DNA of 64,000 nt, from contig CANFJB010000008.1 in NCBI GenBank assembly GCA_947447375.1, positions 41,446 to 105,445 of the forward strand. Reading direction: 5' to 3'. The position numbers were made by a program, and so were the translations under genes. The stretch comes from Bacteroidota bacterium (lineage in GTDB: Bacteria > Bacteroidota > Bacteroidia > Flavobacteriales > Flavobacteriaceae). Below are positions 55,028 to 62,959 of the stretch, one piece after another (the stretch's first letter is position 1; every line of letters starts with the position of its first letter). Under the pieces are notes generated by a model. It made no database searches. It was not told the DNA's origin and worked only from the letters and a program-made list of their open reading frames with translations.

Positions 55028-56092
55028 ATGAATAGATTAGTGTTAATAGGAAATGGCTTTGATTTGTCACATAATATAAAAACAAGGTATAATGATTTTT
55101 TATTTTATTATTTAAAAAAAATTTTAGACAGTTTTTTTAGTAATTTGTTTTATGAAGGCAAATTAATAGAATTACATTCTAGATCAAGTATTACTGGAGT
55201 TCCAAAAATGGAAACTCTTGATGACTTGATAAGTATTTTAAATATATTAAAGACTAAACGAGACAGCAATATATCTATTGAATATAAGAGTCATTTTTTT
55301 CAAGAAATTATTGAAGTATATCAACATGAAAAATGGGTGGATTTAGAAAATCATTATTTTTCATACTTATTAAGAATGTCGAATGATTCTTCTAATTTGA
55401 TAGAGGATCTTTCTAAATTAAATCAAGATTTTGAACATTTAAAAACAGAATTAGAAAACTATTTAAGGGAAGAAATTGTTATTTCAGATAAGCCTATACA
55501 GAACCCTTCAAAATTTGATTTTTTATTAGAAGATATTCCACATGACCAACTTATTGATTCTAATCCTGTTTACCCTACTTACATCGAGAATATTTATGTA
55601 TTAAACTTTAATTATACACCTACATTTAATGTTTATGCAAAACATCTTAATAATAAAAAGAATACAACTATTAATTTCATTCATGGAGAATTAAATAATC
55701 CCGATAATCCAATCATATTTGGTTTTGGTGATGAACATAATGAGGAATACAAAAAATTTGAAAATAAAAAAGAGAATCAATTATTTGAGCATATTAAATC
55801 TTTTAAATATTTAAGGACATCAAATTATCAAGATTTAGTTCGTTTTATTGATAGTAATGAATTTCAAGTGTGTATAATGGGTCATTCATGTGGTTTATCT
55901 GATAGAACTATGCTAAAAGAAATTTTTGAACATGAAAATTGCAAATCAATATTGATTAATTATCATAAACGGGGAACTGTACCTAATGAAAATGATTACA
56001 CTGAAAGAACTTATGAAATCTCTCGACATTTTACTAATAAAGGCATGATGAGAAAAAAAGTTGTTTCTTTTGATAAGTCAAAACCACTATAG
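55028..56092 (+). CDS. AbiH-family abortive infection protein
   Basis: A 354-residue protein with the AbiH opening MNRLVLIGNGFDLSHNIKT and the later blocks LNFNYTPTF, FIHGELNNPDNPIIFGFGDE and QVCIMGHSCGLSDRTML, which define the family. AbiH confers abortive infection in lactococci; the mechanism is unknown. The repertoire around it (three AbiE modules, TIR, PIN) supports a defence role. No partner gene is evident. Confidence 0.9.
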   Translation: MNRLVLIGNGFDLSHNIKTRYNDFLFYYLKKILDSFFSNLFYEGKLIELHSRSSITGVPKMETLDDLISILNILKTKRDSNISIEYKSHFFQEIIEVYQHEKWVDLENHYFSYLLRMSNDSSNLIEDLSKLNQDFEHLKTELENYLREEIVISDKPIQNPSKFDFLLEDIPHDQLIDSNPVYPTYIENIYVLNFNYTPTFNVYAKHLNNKKNTTINFIHGELNNPDNPIIFGFGDEHNEEYKKFENKKENQLFEHIKSFKYLRTSNYQDLVRFIDSNEFQVCIMGHSCGLSDRTMLKEIFEHENCKSILINYHKRGTVPNENDYTERTYEISRHFTNKGMMRKKVVSFDKSKPL

Positions 56093-56250
56093 TTTCTCAA
56101 GTTGAACTTGTTTCAGGTTCAAAATCACCCCTTTTTCTAAAGCGTGAAACGAAATTCAGAAATGCAAATTCATTCGAGTCCTACTTGTAAAAACTTCAAC
56201 ACCTATAAAAATTATTCAAAATTAAACAGATTTAGATTTTAAAACCCTCT

Positions 56251-57246
56251 ATGATTAAACCAGAAGACTTTGATAAAGAAATTGTTTGCTTTTACAAAGA
56301 AGAGCGATATGCTGTTCGTGACAACGGTTCAGTATTACGCTATCCAATCGATGGCAAAAAAATGCGACCAACAGACAATAATTGGACTTTTGGAAAGTTA
56401 AACGTAAAGTCAGGTTATTTAGAAATTGCAGCTGTAAGAATTCACAGAATAGTCGCTACAGCTTTTCATGGAAAACCACCCACAAAAGATCATGTTGTAG
56501 ATCATATTGATACAAATAAACAAAATAACCGATTCGAAAATCTACGTTGGGTAACTAGATTAGAAAACATCTTACTTAACCCAATTACAGCAAAACGAAT
56601 CGAAATTATTTGCGGGAGTGTAGAAGCATTTCTTGCTGAACCTTCAAAATTTAAGAATAAATTTCCTGACCCAAATTATGAGTGAATGTGTACGGTCTCA
56701 AAAGAAGAAGCACAAATTAGTTTAGAAAGAATGCTATCTTGGGCAAAAAGCAACAATCCATCAAACGGGGGTTCTTTAGGAGAATGGGTTTATAATCGAG
56801 GCACTTCAAGTCAACCTACCAACTATGTTGAAGAAGATGTAGTAGAATTAATAAACTCATTAACTCCAAATGCTGTTCAAAAAGTACAAAATTGGAAAAC
56901 ACCAAGTGAATTTCCTTGTTGTCCACAGGAAAAATATGAGCATCCCATAGCTAACTATATTTCAAATGTAACCATTGGAGCAATATTTTCCCGAAACCAA
57001 TACACTAGTTCAATTGTTGAGCAATTTGCAATATCCCAAGATGAAAATACATTTTGGATAATGTGTAAAAGTGGTGAAGAAAACCCAATAAAACCCTACG
57101 CTTTAGCTGAGGTAACTTATCAAAACGATGTTTATATACATAACAGTCTGGGAACTTTTTTCGAAAAAAGCGGTGCAGAAAAGCAATTTACCCTAATACA
57201 AGGACTTGAATGGACAGGTGAAGTCACAATTGATGATTATTGTTAA
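56251..57246 (+). pseudogene. HNH endonuclease interrupted by an in-frame TGA
   Basis: The first 144 codons encode an HNH homing-type domain: GSVLRYPIDGKKM, HRIVATAFHGKPPTKDHVVD, HIDTNKQNNRFENLRWVTR. TGA at 56683-56685 is followed in the same frame by MCTVSKEEAQISLERMLSWA and 170 more codons ending WTGEVTIDDYC. From memory of related full-length proteins, the joint reads W-M-[RC]-TV, so TGA replaces a Trp TGG. Both parts are intact otherwise. Alternatively two genes with stop and start adjacent. Confidence 0.65.
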
Positions 57247-57392
57247 ATGAAAATATTTAAAGCGAAAGGAACTGGCATTCTTATTTTCAATATATCATCC
57301 TGAGCTTTGTCGAAGGACTAATTTCATTTCTAAATTGCGAAACTTACTTTTCGTTTAGTGGTAAAAAAGACAATTTCAATTACAATTTGCCC

Positions 57393-57581
57393 CTCCTTTC
57401 CCAACGCTCCAAAAAAAAATTACTGGCACAGTTTTTAGAAAAAACACGTACGCTTCGCAACTTGCGACACACCTGCCCTCGGCAACGGCGAACTCCTATA
57501 AAAAACAAATAAATACGCCGTGAGCAAATTTTTTCCCCCAAGCTTAGTTACATAATGTGGCATTATAGTGCATAAAGAAAC
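57393..57581. repeat. Dispersed repeat, copy 2
   Basis: Blocks 57393-57466 and 57531-57581 match 51215-51287 and 51299-51347; 64 bp between the blocks here replace 11 bp in copy 1. Confidence 0.75.
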
Positions 57582-58459
57582 ACCTTCTACTATTGTAATT
57601 CTAAGATGCACCATAATAACATTATGTAAAAAAGCCGCCACACCCAACGCGCGTGCCAGTGGCTCCAGGACCACTTTTTTCATTGCTTCCTCGCACCAGC
57701 CAGCAATAAAAAAAACCGTCCTTCGCCACTGTCTTCAACAACGTTCTGTATTTCAGCAGAAACGTTACGGTCATAATTGCTTCCAAAAACGTTTACGGTA
57801 ACTGTTTTTAGCATCTTTGTATTTAAATAGGGAAGTAGTTGCATTGCTTTTGTAAGTGCCTTATCCTATTCATAACAACTACATTCATTATTCATAATTC
57901 TCAATTCACAATTCCTTTCGGGCACCCACAAAACCAAAAGAGCCAGCAAGAGTATCATTTTTCATTTGCCACAACGCTCAGAAGTAATTGCTTTCACAAT
58001 AGCCGATGCCTTTACCTTTTCATAACACATTCCTTTCTGCCTTTCGACATTCGACTTTCAGACATTTGACGTTTATAGGCACCAGCTATTCATAAAAGCA
58101 ATCAGAAACTCCCAACACTCAAATAAAAAATCGATACCCTTGCTCTGAGCTGCTGCCACTTCACTCGGTAAGTGTTTGCATTGTTTTTTGAAGAGGCTTT
58201 CTTTTTCTATAACCACACTATTTCATAATTCATACTTTATAATTCATAATTAAATTTTGCCTCCTCAAAAATCAAATAGCAGGAAGAGTATCAATTTTTC
58301 AGATGGATAAGACACCTTTTCTTTTTCATCATAATAAGTCATCCATTTACAAAAAATTAATACACTTCCAAAGACGACCCTCTTCCAATTCAACAATCGA
58401 ATAACCAATGAAATTTCGAAATTTTAAAAAATAAAAAATAAAAAAAAGAGAGCAAAGGT
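57582..58459. other. Gene-free stretch with degenerate internal repeats
   Basis: No convincing gene. Two related segments (about 57840-57990 and 58180-58310) share an attcataattc-type run followed by AGAGTATCA and a TTTTTCA run. Two TTACGGT motifs 28 bp apart lie at 57765 and 57793, not in the regulon spacing. Confidence 0.4.
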
Positions 58460-58572
58460 AAGTTCCAGGTTTACAAAAAAGCAAGTTCAAGCCCTACGGG
58501 TTTTTGATAAAATCTCCACCCATTCGGGTAGTATTTTTTCAAAAAAACCTGCTTTTTTGAAACCTTCCACTT
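58460..58572. ncRNA. Candidate structured element (long stem enclosing two hairpins)
   Basis: Imperfect outer arms of about 27 bp (58460-58486 with 58546-58572, core CAAAAAAGCA / TGCTTTTTTG) enclose two small hairpins: AAGCCC-TAC-GGGTTT near 58489-58503 and ACCC-ATTC-GGGT near 58518-58529. It lies 135 bp before the DUF6943-like gene. Could be a structured RNA, a cis-regulatory element or an element origin. Confidence 0.4.
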
Positions 58573-58706
58573 AAACGAATGGCTTTCTTTTTTTCTTTTT
58601 TTTCTTTTAAAAAAATTTATAGGTCGAGCATTACGAGGCACTATTGCATTTCATCAGAAAACCTGCGGAAAATTGAAAATCTAACCCATTTTTAAAGCCG
58701 AATGTT

Positions 58707-59129
58707 ATGCTAAATTTTATCATCAAAACCCACCGAGTAGGAACAGTTTACACCAAACCCCATTTGTTTGTACTTAACAAAGGGAGGAACAGCGGGAAGC
58801 CCCAAAAAGAGCCTTTCACAAACAGTTTTGTTATCATTTTGCAAAACCATGAAGACTTAGAAAGCTTATTTTTCATTGCCTATAGTTTATGGCAAACAAA
58901 ATTCTGGCACCCATTTTTAGTAGGTTCTGTAATCCCATTTTTGCGCCTTCCCGATTTCAAAAATGAATTCATCCCAAAAGCCAGTTTAATGATGGCAGAA
59001 CACGAGGAGCACAAAAAAAATGTTGCAGCTCTCAAAATTCTAGAGCAGAAAGAAAAGCAATTTCACGAAAATATCAATCTCATAAACGATATGCGAAAAG
59101 TGATCTTATACCGATATTGCAGAAAGTAA
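58707..59129 (+). CDS. DUF6943-like mobile-element protein
   Basis: A 140-residue protein beginning MLNFIIKTHRVGTVYTKPHL with NKGRNSGKPQKEPFTNSFVI and SLWQTKFWHPFLVGSVIPFL. I recognise it as a small protein common in Bacteroidota integrative elements (DUF6943-type); function unknown. The C-terminus is a Lys/Glu-rich helix ending VILYRYCRK. Preceded by the structured element at 58460-58572. Confidence 0.65.
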   Translation: MLNFIIKTHRVGTVYTKPHLFVLNKGRNSGKPQKEPFTNSFVIILQNHEDLESLFFIAYSLWQTKFWHPFLVGSVIPFLRLPDFKNEFIPKASLMMAEHEEHKKNVAALKILEQKEKQFHENINLINDMRKVILYRYCRK

Positions 59130-59193
59130 ACCCAGCGAAGCTTTGAATTCATTAAAAATTGCTACAAAAAGCTTCATGATAGAATAAAATAAA

Positions 59194-59253
59194 ACACCGT
59201 AAAAAATAGTCCAAAACACCGTAATAAGAGGATATCCTTAAGGGGTAATTTGC
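59194..59253 (+). promoter_or_regulatory. Island regulon promoter, copy E
   Basis: ACACCGTAA at 59194-59202 and 59216-59224, 21 bp, TAATTTGC at 59246-59253. Nearly identical to copy F from 59216 onward. The likely target is the lipoprotein gene at 59434. Confidence 0.8.
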
Positions 59254-59433
59254 GCTTAAATAAATTACAAAACTAGTTTTCTTAAGACGAAGCATACAGT
59301 TTTAAAGTAGATTATCCTGCCTTTATTATGCTTATCGATTAACTAGTTGAAAATCTTGATCCATAATTCGCTGAAATATTCAAAAGTATTTTTAAAAATA
59401 ATAAATTAATATTAAAAAAAACAAATTTCAATT

Positions 59434-60903
59434 ATCAAAAAAACCATTATTAAAGTTTCAAAACTATTTGCACTATTTGCCGTATTACTGCAATTTGGTT
59501 GCTCAAAAGATTTCTACGATGAACCATTATCCGGAAGTGAGTATAAAATTTCCAAAGTAGCTATTAGCGACCCTTTAGTTTTTAATAATTATAAACTGAT
59601 GCAGGAAATACAAAAAATAAAGCAAAGACAGGAAAATTTTAGTATCTCAAATAGAATAATACATGATACAATTAACGGTTTTTATTTTGACGACGAAAAC
59701 GGATTATTAATAGAAAAAGATAACGGATATAAGTCTTTAACTTTTGCAATATACAGGGATGCGCCTTCAGCCAAACTAGAAAATATTGTTTTTAGTTTAA
59801 AACAAGACAATGAATACGAACCCTTTCTATCAAAATACACCTTGACTGAACAGCAATGGCAGATGTTGGACAATGGTCAAACACCACAATTTTCGGCTAA
59901 TGAAATAGATATAATACCCTTAGACAGTTCGGCAAGTGCTAAATGCGGTTGGAATTTCGAACAACATTTAAATGTAGCAGGCACTTCTTATATTATGGAA
60001 TGGACCTATACAGCATGTGGTGGCGGTGGTGATGGCGCTGGAACAGGAGGGAATAATACGGGATCTAGTAATGGAACAGGCGGGGTTAAGGATACTACCC
60101 CTTCTCCAAATAGTCCTGCAACAGGAATGCTCACCTCCCCAGTAGGGACTAATCCTCACGGCGGAGCTGGTGGTGGTGTTTCTCAAAATTTTCCTGACAC
60201 TCCTTGTGGTAGAATTCAGAAGGGGACTAGTAGCAATGTTTATAAACAAAAATTTAAAGTATTAAATAAGCCCTCCAGTTTCAGTTTATCCCGCGAAAGT
60301 GGATTTGTAGAAAAAATAGAAAACGGTGTCAAACAATATGTTAATGCAACACCATCAGGAAGCACCAGCATGGATATACCGCCAGGGTCGTTGAATTATA
60401 CTCACGTTCATAACAATATTTCGGTGACTACCGAAAGTGGAGACGAGTTGGATGTTAATGTAAAAATGCCTTCTCCGGTTGATTTATCTACTTTAATATC
60501 GACTTGCTCAAATTCTCAAATTAACGCAAATTCTAATCCAAGAGAAGCTTTTGGAGTTATGATATCTAATGAAGGTATATTTGCTATAACTTTGTTAGAA
60601 CCATTTTCATTAAACGAAAGAACTCAATTGAATTCAAAATGGATAAAATTTGAAAAGGATTATATAAAAATGGCAAAAGAAATTATTTTGAACTTTAACA
60701 ATAATGCATCGACTCGAAAAGACAAATTACAAAAAATGTTGCTTCAACTTTTAAAAGATGCAGGATTGGAAAATAAAATAGGCCTTTTTGAAGGAACTGT
60801 AGAAAATGAACTATCAAGTATTAATTTGAATTGGAATCGAAAAATTCTGGCACCTAATAGTACACCTAACAACCAACAACTAATTGAAGAACCTTGTAAT
60901 TAA
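59434..60903 (+). CDS. Lipoprotein with Gly/Ser-rich linker; start codon appears to be ATC
   Basis: The first ATG of this frame (59599) would give 434 residues without an export signal, yet the frame upstream encodes KKTIIKVSKLFALFAVLLQF-GC, a perfect lipoprotein signal with lipobox LQFGC. The codon before KKT is ATC (59434), where ATG is expected. So either ATC is used, or the start was lost by one base change. The mature part has an N-terminal domain (to about 210), a Gly/Ser/Asn linker (GGGGDGAGTGGNNTGSSNG) and a C-terminal domain with NYTHVHNNISV. No family recognised. Confidence 0.6.
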   Translation: MKKTIIKVSKLFALFAVLLQFGCSKDFYDEPLSGSEYKISKVAISDPLVFNNYKLMQEIQKIKQRQENFSISNRIIHDTINGFYFDDENGLLIEKDNGYKSLTFAIYRDAPSAKLENIVFSLKQDNEYEPFLSKYTLTEQQWQMLDNGQTPQFSANEIDIIPLDSSASAKCGWNFEQHLNVAGTSYIMEWTYTACGGGGDGAGTGGNNTGSSNGTGGVKDTTPSPNSPATGMLTSPVGTNPHGGAGGGVSQNFPDTPCGRIQKGTSSNVYKQKFKVLNKPSSFSLSRESGFVEKIENGVKQYVNATPSGSTSMDIPPGSLNYTHVHNNISVTTESGDELDVNVKMPSPVDLSTLISTCSNSQINANSNPREAFGVMISNEGIFAITLLEPFSLNERTQLNSKWIKFEKDYIKMAKEIILNFNNNASTRKDKLQKMLLQLLKDAGLENKIGLFEGTVENELSSINLNWNRKILAPNSTPNNQQLIEEPCN

Positions 60904-60911
60904 ATAATATT

Positions 60912-61499
60912 ATGAAAAATATACTAATCATAGCATTTTTTGCTATATCAATTGCATGCAATGGACAAGTAACCGTAATCAAACCCCTTTACAGTTACGA
61001 CCCAGATACCTATCAAAACGGCACCTACTATGAAGATTTGAATAATGTATTGGGTTATTATGAAGGCACTTGGAAAGGCACATTAGATAATAAAGAGTAC
61101 ACATTTGTTTTTGTGAAATTTATTCAGCAATTAAATGGTGTATTAGGGAGTAATAATTATAACTATGAAGATGAATTAATGGTCAAATATCAAGTAAAAG
61201 ATATATCGACCCATGAAATTCTTTATTCTGATTTAAACATTACCAATTATAACGATTTTAAAATAACCGGTCTTGCTTTAAAGAATGGTATATTTTGTTT
61301 TTGGTATAAAAACAGAGATCCAAATTATTGCTTAAATTCCATTGAATTTATTTTGATAAAAATAAATGGTCAACCCAATCAACTAAGATTTGATAATGTA
61401 AGGTATGATTACTTTGATTCTACAAACTGCCCTTATTCAGACCAACAAAGTATTCCTTCATTTATCCCTAATACTGAGATGATTTTTACAAAACAATAA
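60912..61499 (+). CDS. Secreted protein, DUF6705-like
   Basis: A 195-residue exported protein with signal peptide (MKNILIIAFFAISIACNGQ) and a lipocalin-like core, LGYYEGTWKGTLDNKEYTFV and FVKFIQQLNGVLGSNNYNYE. The pattern of a GTW core plus 'I.I..Q.N.LRF' end fits a small family repeated in Flavobacterium (DUF6705-like). 8 bp after the lipoprotein gene, so cotranscribed from promoter copy E. A terminator follows. Confidence 0.65.
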   Translation: MKNILIIAFFAISIACNGQVTVIKPLYSYDPDTYQNGTYYEDLNNVLGYYEGTWKGTLDNKEYTFVFVKFIQQLNGVLGSNNYNYEDELMVKYQVKDISTHEILYSDLNITNYNDFKITGLALKNGIFCFWYKNRDPNYCLNSIEFILIKINGQPNQLRFDNVRYDYFDSTNCPYSDQQSIPSFIPNTEMIFTKQ

Positions 61500-61507
61500 A
61501 ACCAAAA

Positions 61508-61541
61508 AGAGGCTGTCCTAAATTTTAGGCAGCCTTTTTTT
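61508..61541 (+). terminator. Terminator after the DUF6705-like gene
   Basis: Nested stem AGGCTG-T-CCTAAA / TTTAGG-CAGCCT followed by T7. Confidence 0.88.
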
Positions 61542-61850
61542 ATTTATTCTTCTCTTCGATCCACTTGGACATGTATTTACTACTTTGAAGCGACTGGTGT
61601 TGTAAAACAGAACCCATGAAATTCTTTAAACGATGTGGTTTTAAATAGGTTGGGGGGTAGGTGTTTAATTTTATGGGTTTATCTTATTTTAAAGTTTAGT
61701 GTTTTACCTAAATTTTTCTACTTCATTAATCCATCATTTCTGCAGATTAAAAACACTATATTCTTAAACCGCTGATTTAGAATAAATTACCCCACAATTC
61801 TATCTTTCAATAAAATTGAAAATTTAACTGTAAAAACATTTTCCTTAAAA

Positions 61851-61910
61851 ACACCGTAAAAAAAAGCCTAAAACACCGTAATAAGAGGATATCCTTAAGG
61901 GGTAATTTGC
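61851..61910 (+). promoter_or_regulatory. Island regulon promoter, copy F
   Basis: ACACCGTAA at 61851-61859 and 61873-61881, 21 bp, TAATTTGC at 61903-61910; an ATG follows after 10 bp at 61921. Confidence 0.82.
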
Positions 61911-61920
61911 GCTTATATAA

Positions 61921-62106
61921 ATGACAAATCAAATTATAAGACACCTCCATTCTAAGTCTGATTTTAATCTTATACACAAGTCACAAGGAGGCATAACTAA
62001 ACCAAATAATCTGAAACTTTTAAAAAAGAAAATGATACAAGACAAAAGCCCACCAAACAGTAAAGTTATAGATTCATTATTAACACTAAAAATTTTTAAC
62101 ACATGA
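61921..62106 (+). CDS. Small ORF directly after promoter copy F, coupled to the barrel gene
   Basis: A 61-residue basic protein, MTNQIIRHLHSKSDFNLIHK to LLTLKIFNT. Its ATG lies 10 bp after the -7 box, matching the very short leaders of other regulon members, and its stop overlaps the next ATG as ATGA (62103-62106). Both facts support translation. No family recognised; it may serve as a leader ORF. Confidence 0.45.
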   Translation: MTNQIIRHLHSKSDFNLIHKSQGGITKPNNLKLLKKKMIQDKSPPNSKVIDSLLTLKIFNT

Positions 62107-62648
62107 AAAAAATTAAATTAATTATTGCAGTTATACTCCTGTTTTCTGTAAATACAAATGCTCAAATCACCAAAGGAAATTGGATGGTTGGCGGGAATGG
62201 TTCCTTTAAATCTTATAAGAGCGAAAACATTAAAAATGGAGTCATCGATAATATTAATTATATAAATCTTTCACCTGATTTAGGCTATTTTATCATAGAT
62301 AAATTTGTCATTGGAGTAAAAGCAAATTTTGAATATACTGGATTTGAAGGAGGTACAAATGGGAAAAGCTTTAATGTTGGACCATTTGCGAGATATTATT
62401 TGTTGAACCATGAAAAAATAGTCAATGTTTTTACACAAGTTAACGTAGGATATGGTGAATATATAAATACCGTGAACTCAAAATATCCAACTAGAAGTTA
62501 TGGTTTTAAAGCTGGTACTGTTATTTTTTTTAACAGTAGTGTAGCTTTAGAAATGGCATTAGAATATAATAAAATAAATGAAAACAACACTATCGACAAT
62601 AGCATTGTTCTATTTGGAGTAGGTTTTCAAATTCACCAAGAAAAATAA
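62103..62648 (+). CDS. Outer-membrane beta-barrel protein
   Basis: A 181-residue protein with signal peptide (MKKIKLIIAVILLFSVNTNAQ) and the OmpX-like small barrel pattern: GNWMVGGNGSFKSYKSE, LSPDLGYFIIDKFVIGVKAN, VGPFARYYLL, VGYGEYINTV, and the C-terminal GVGFQIHQ. Eight strands expected. Overlaps the preceding small ORF by four bases and is probably part of the copy F unit. Confidence 0.8.
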   Translation: MKKIKLIIAVILLFSVNTNAQITKGNWMVGGNGSFKSYKSENIKNGVIDNINYINLSPDLGYFIIDKFVIGVKANFEYTGFEGGTNGKSFNVGPFARYYLLNHEKIVNVFTQVNVGYGEYINTVNSKYPTRSYGFKAGTVIFFNSSVALEMALEYNKINENNTIDNSIVLFGVGFQIHQEK

Positions 62649-62674
62649 TCATTTCAATAAAAAAAAAGATAAAT

Positions 62675-62902
62675 ATGAAAAATTTATTTAACATAATAAT
62701 ATTTTTATTAGGAGGAATATCTTCCTATAGTCAACAGCTTACTGTTGAGATTCAAAACCTACAATATACTAACAATTATATCGTCAATCCAGAATTAGGT
62801 GAAGTAAACATTAATCTTGCGAATTATAGTAATGGTTTTTATACTGTGGCATTAGTAGTTAACGGGCATATAATTGATGCGAAAACTCTTGTAATTGAAT
62901 AG
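62675..62902 (+). CDS. Small secreted protein resembling a lone type IX sorting tail
   Basis: A 75-residue protein: signal peptide (MKNLFNIIIFLLGGISSYSQ) and a mature part, NINLANYSNGFYTVALVVNG then IIDAKTLVIE, that reads like the last 35 residues of a T9SS type A sorting domain without any passenger. Could be a truncated relic or a small carrier. 26 bp after the barrel gene. Confidence 0.6.
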   Translation: MKNLFNIIIFLLGGISSYSQQLTVEIQNLQYTNNYIVNPELGEVNINLANYSNGFYTVALVVNGHIIDAKTLVIE

Positions 62903-62959
62903 ATTAATTTTATATCTTTACTTTAATGGAACTTTACTTTTTATCATAAATCAGGAATC

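Noticed and set aside
30094..56685. TGA reassigned to an amino acid in this organism
   Set aside because: The two TGA codons would stand for different residues (Gly, Trp), and several intact genes end normally with TGA.
57765..57799. TTACGGT pair as another regulon promoter on the minus strand
   Set aside because: The period is 28 bp rather than 22, the 9-mer is incomplete, and no -7 box or gene follows.
57247..58450. Short reading frames in the gene-free region (for example 57568-57801 and 57839-58069)
   Set aside because: Low-complexity translations over repeats, no plausible starts, no domain, and frames overlap each other.
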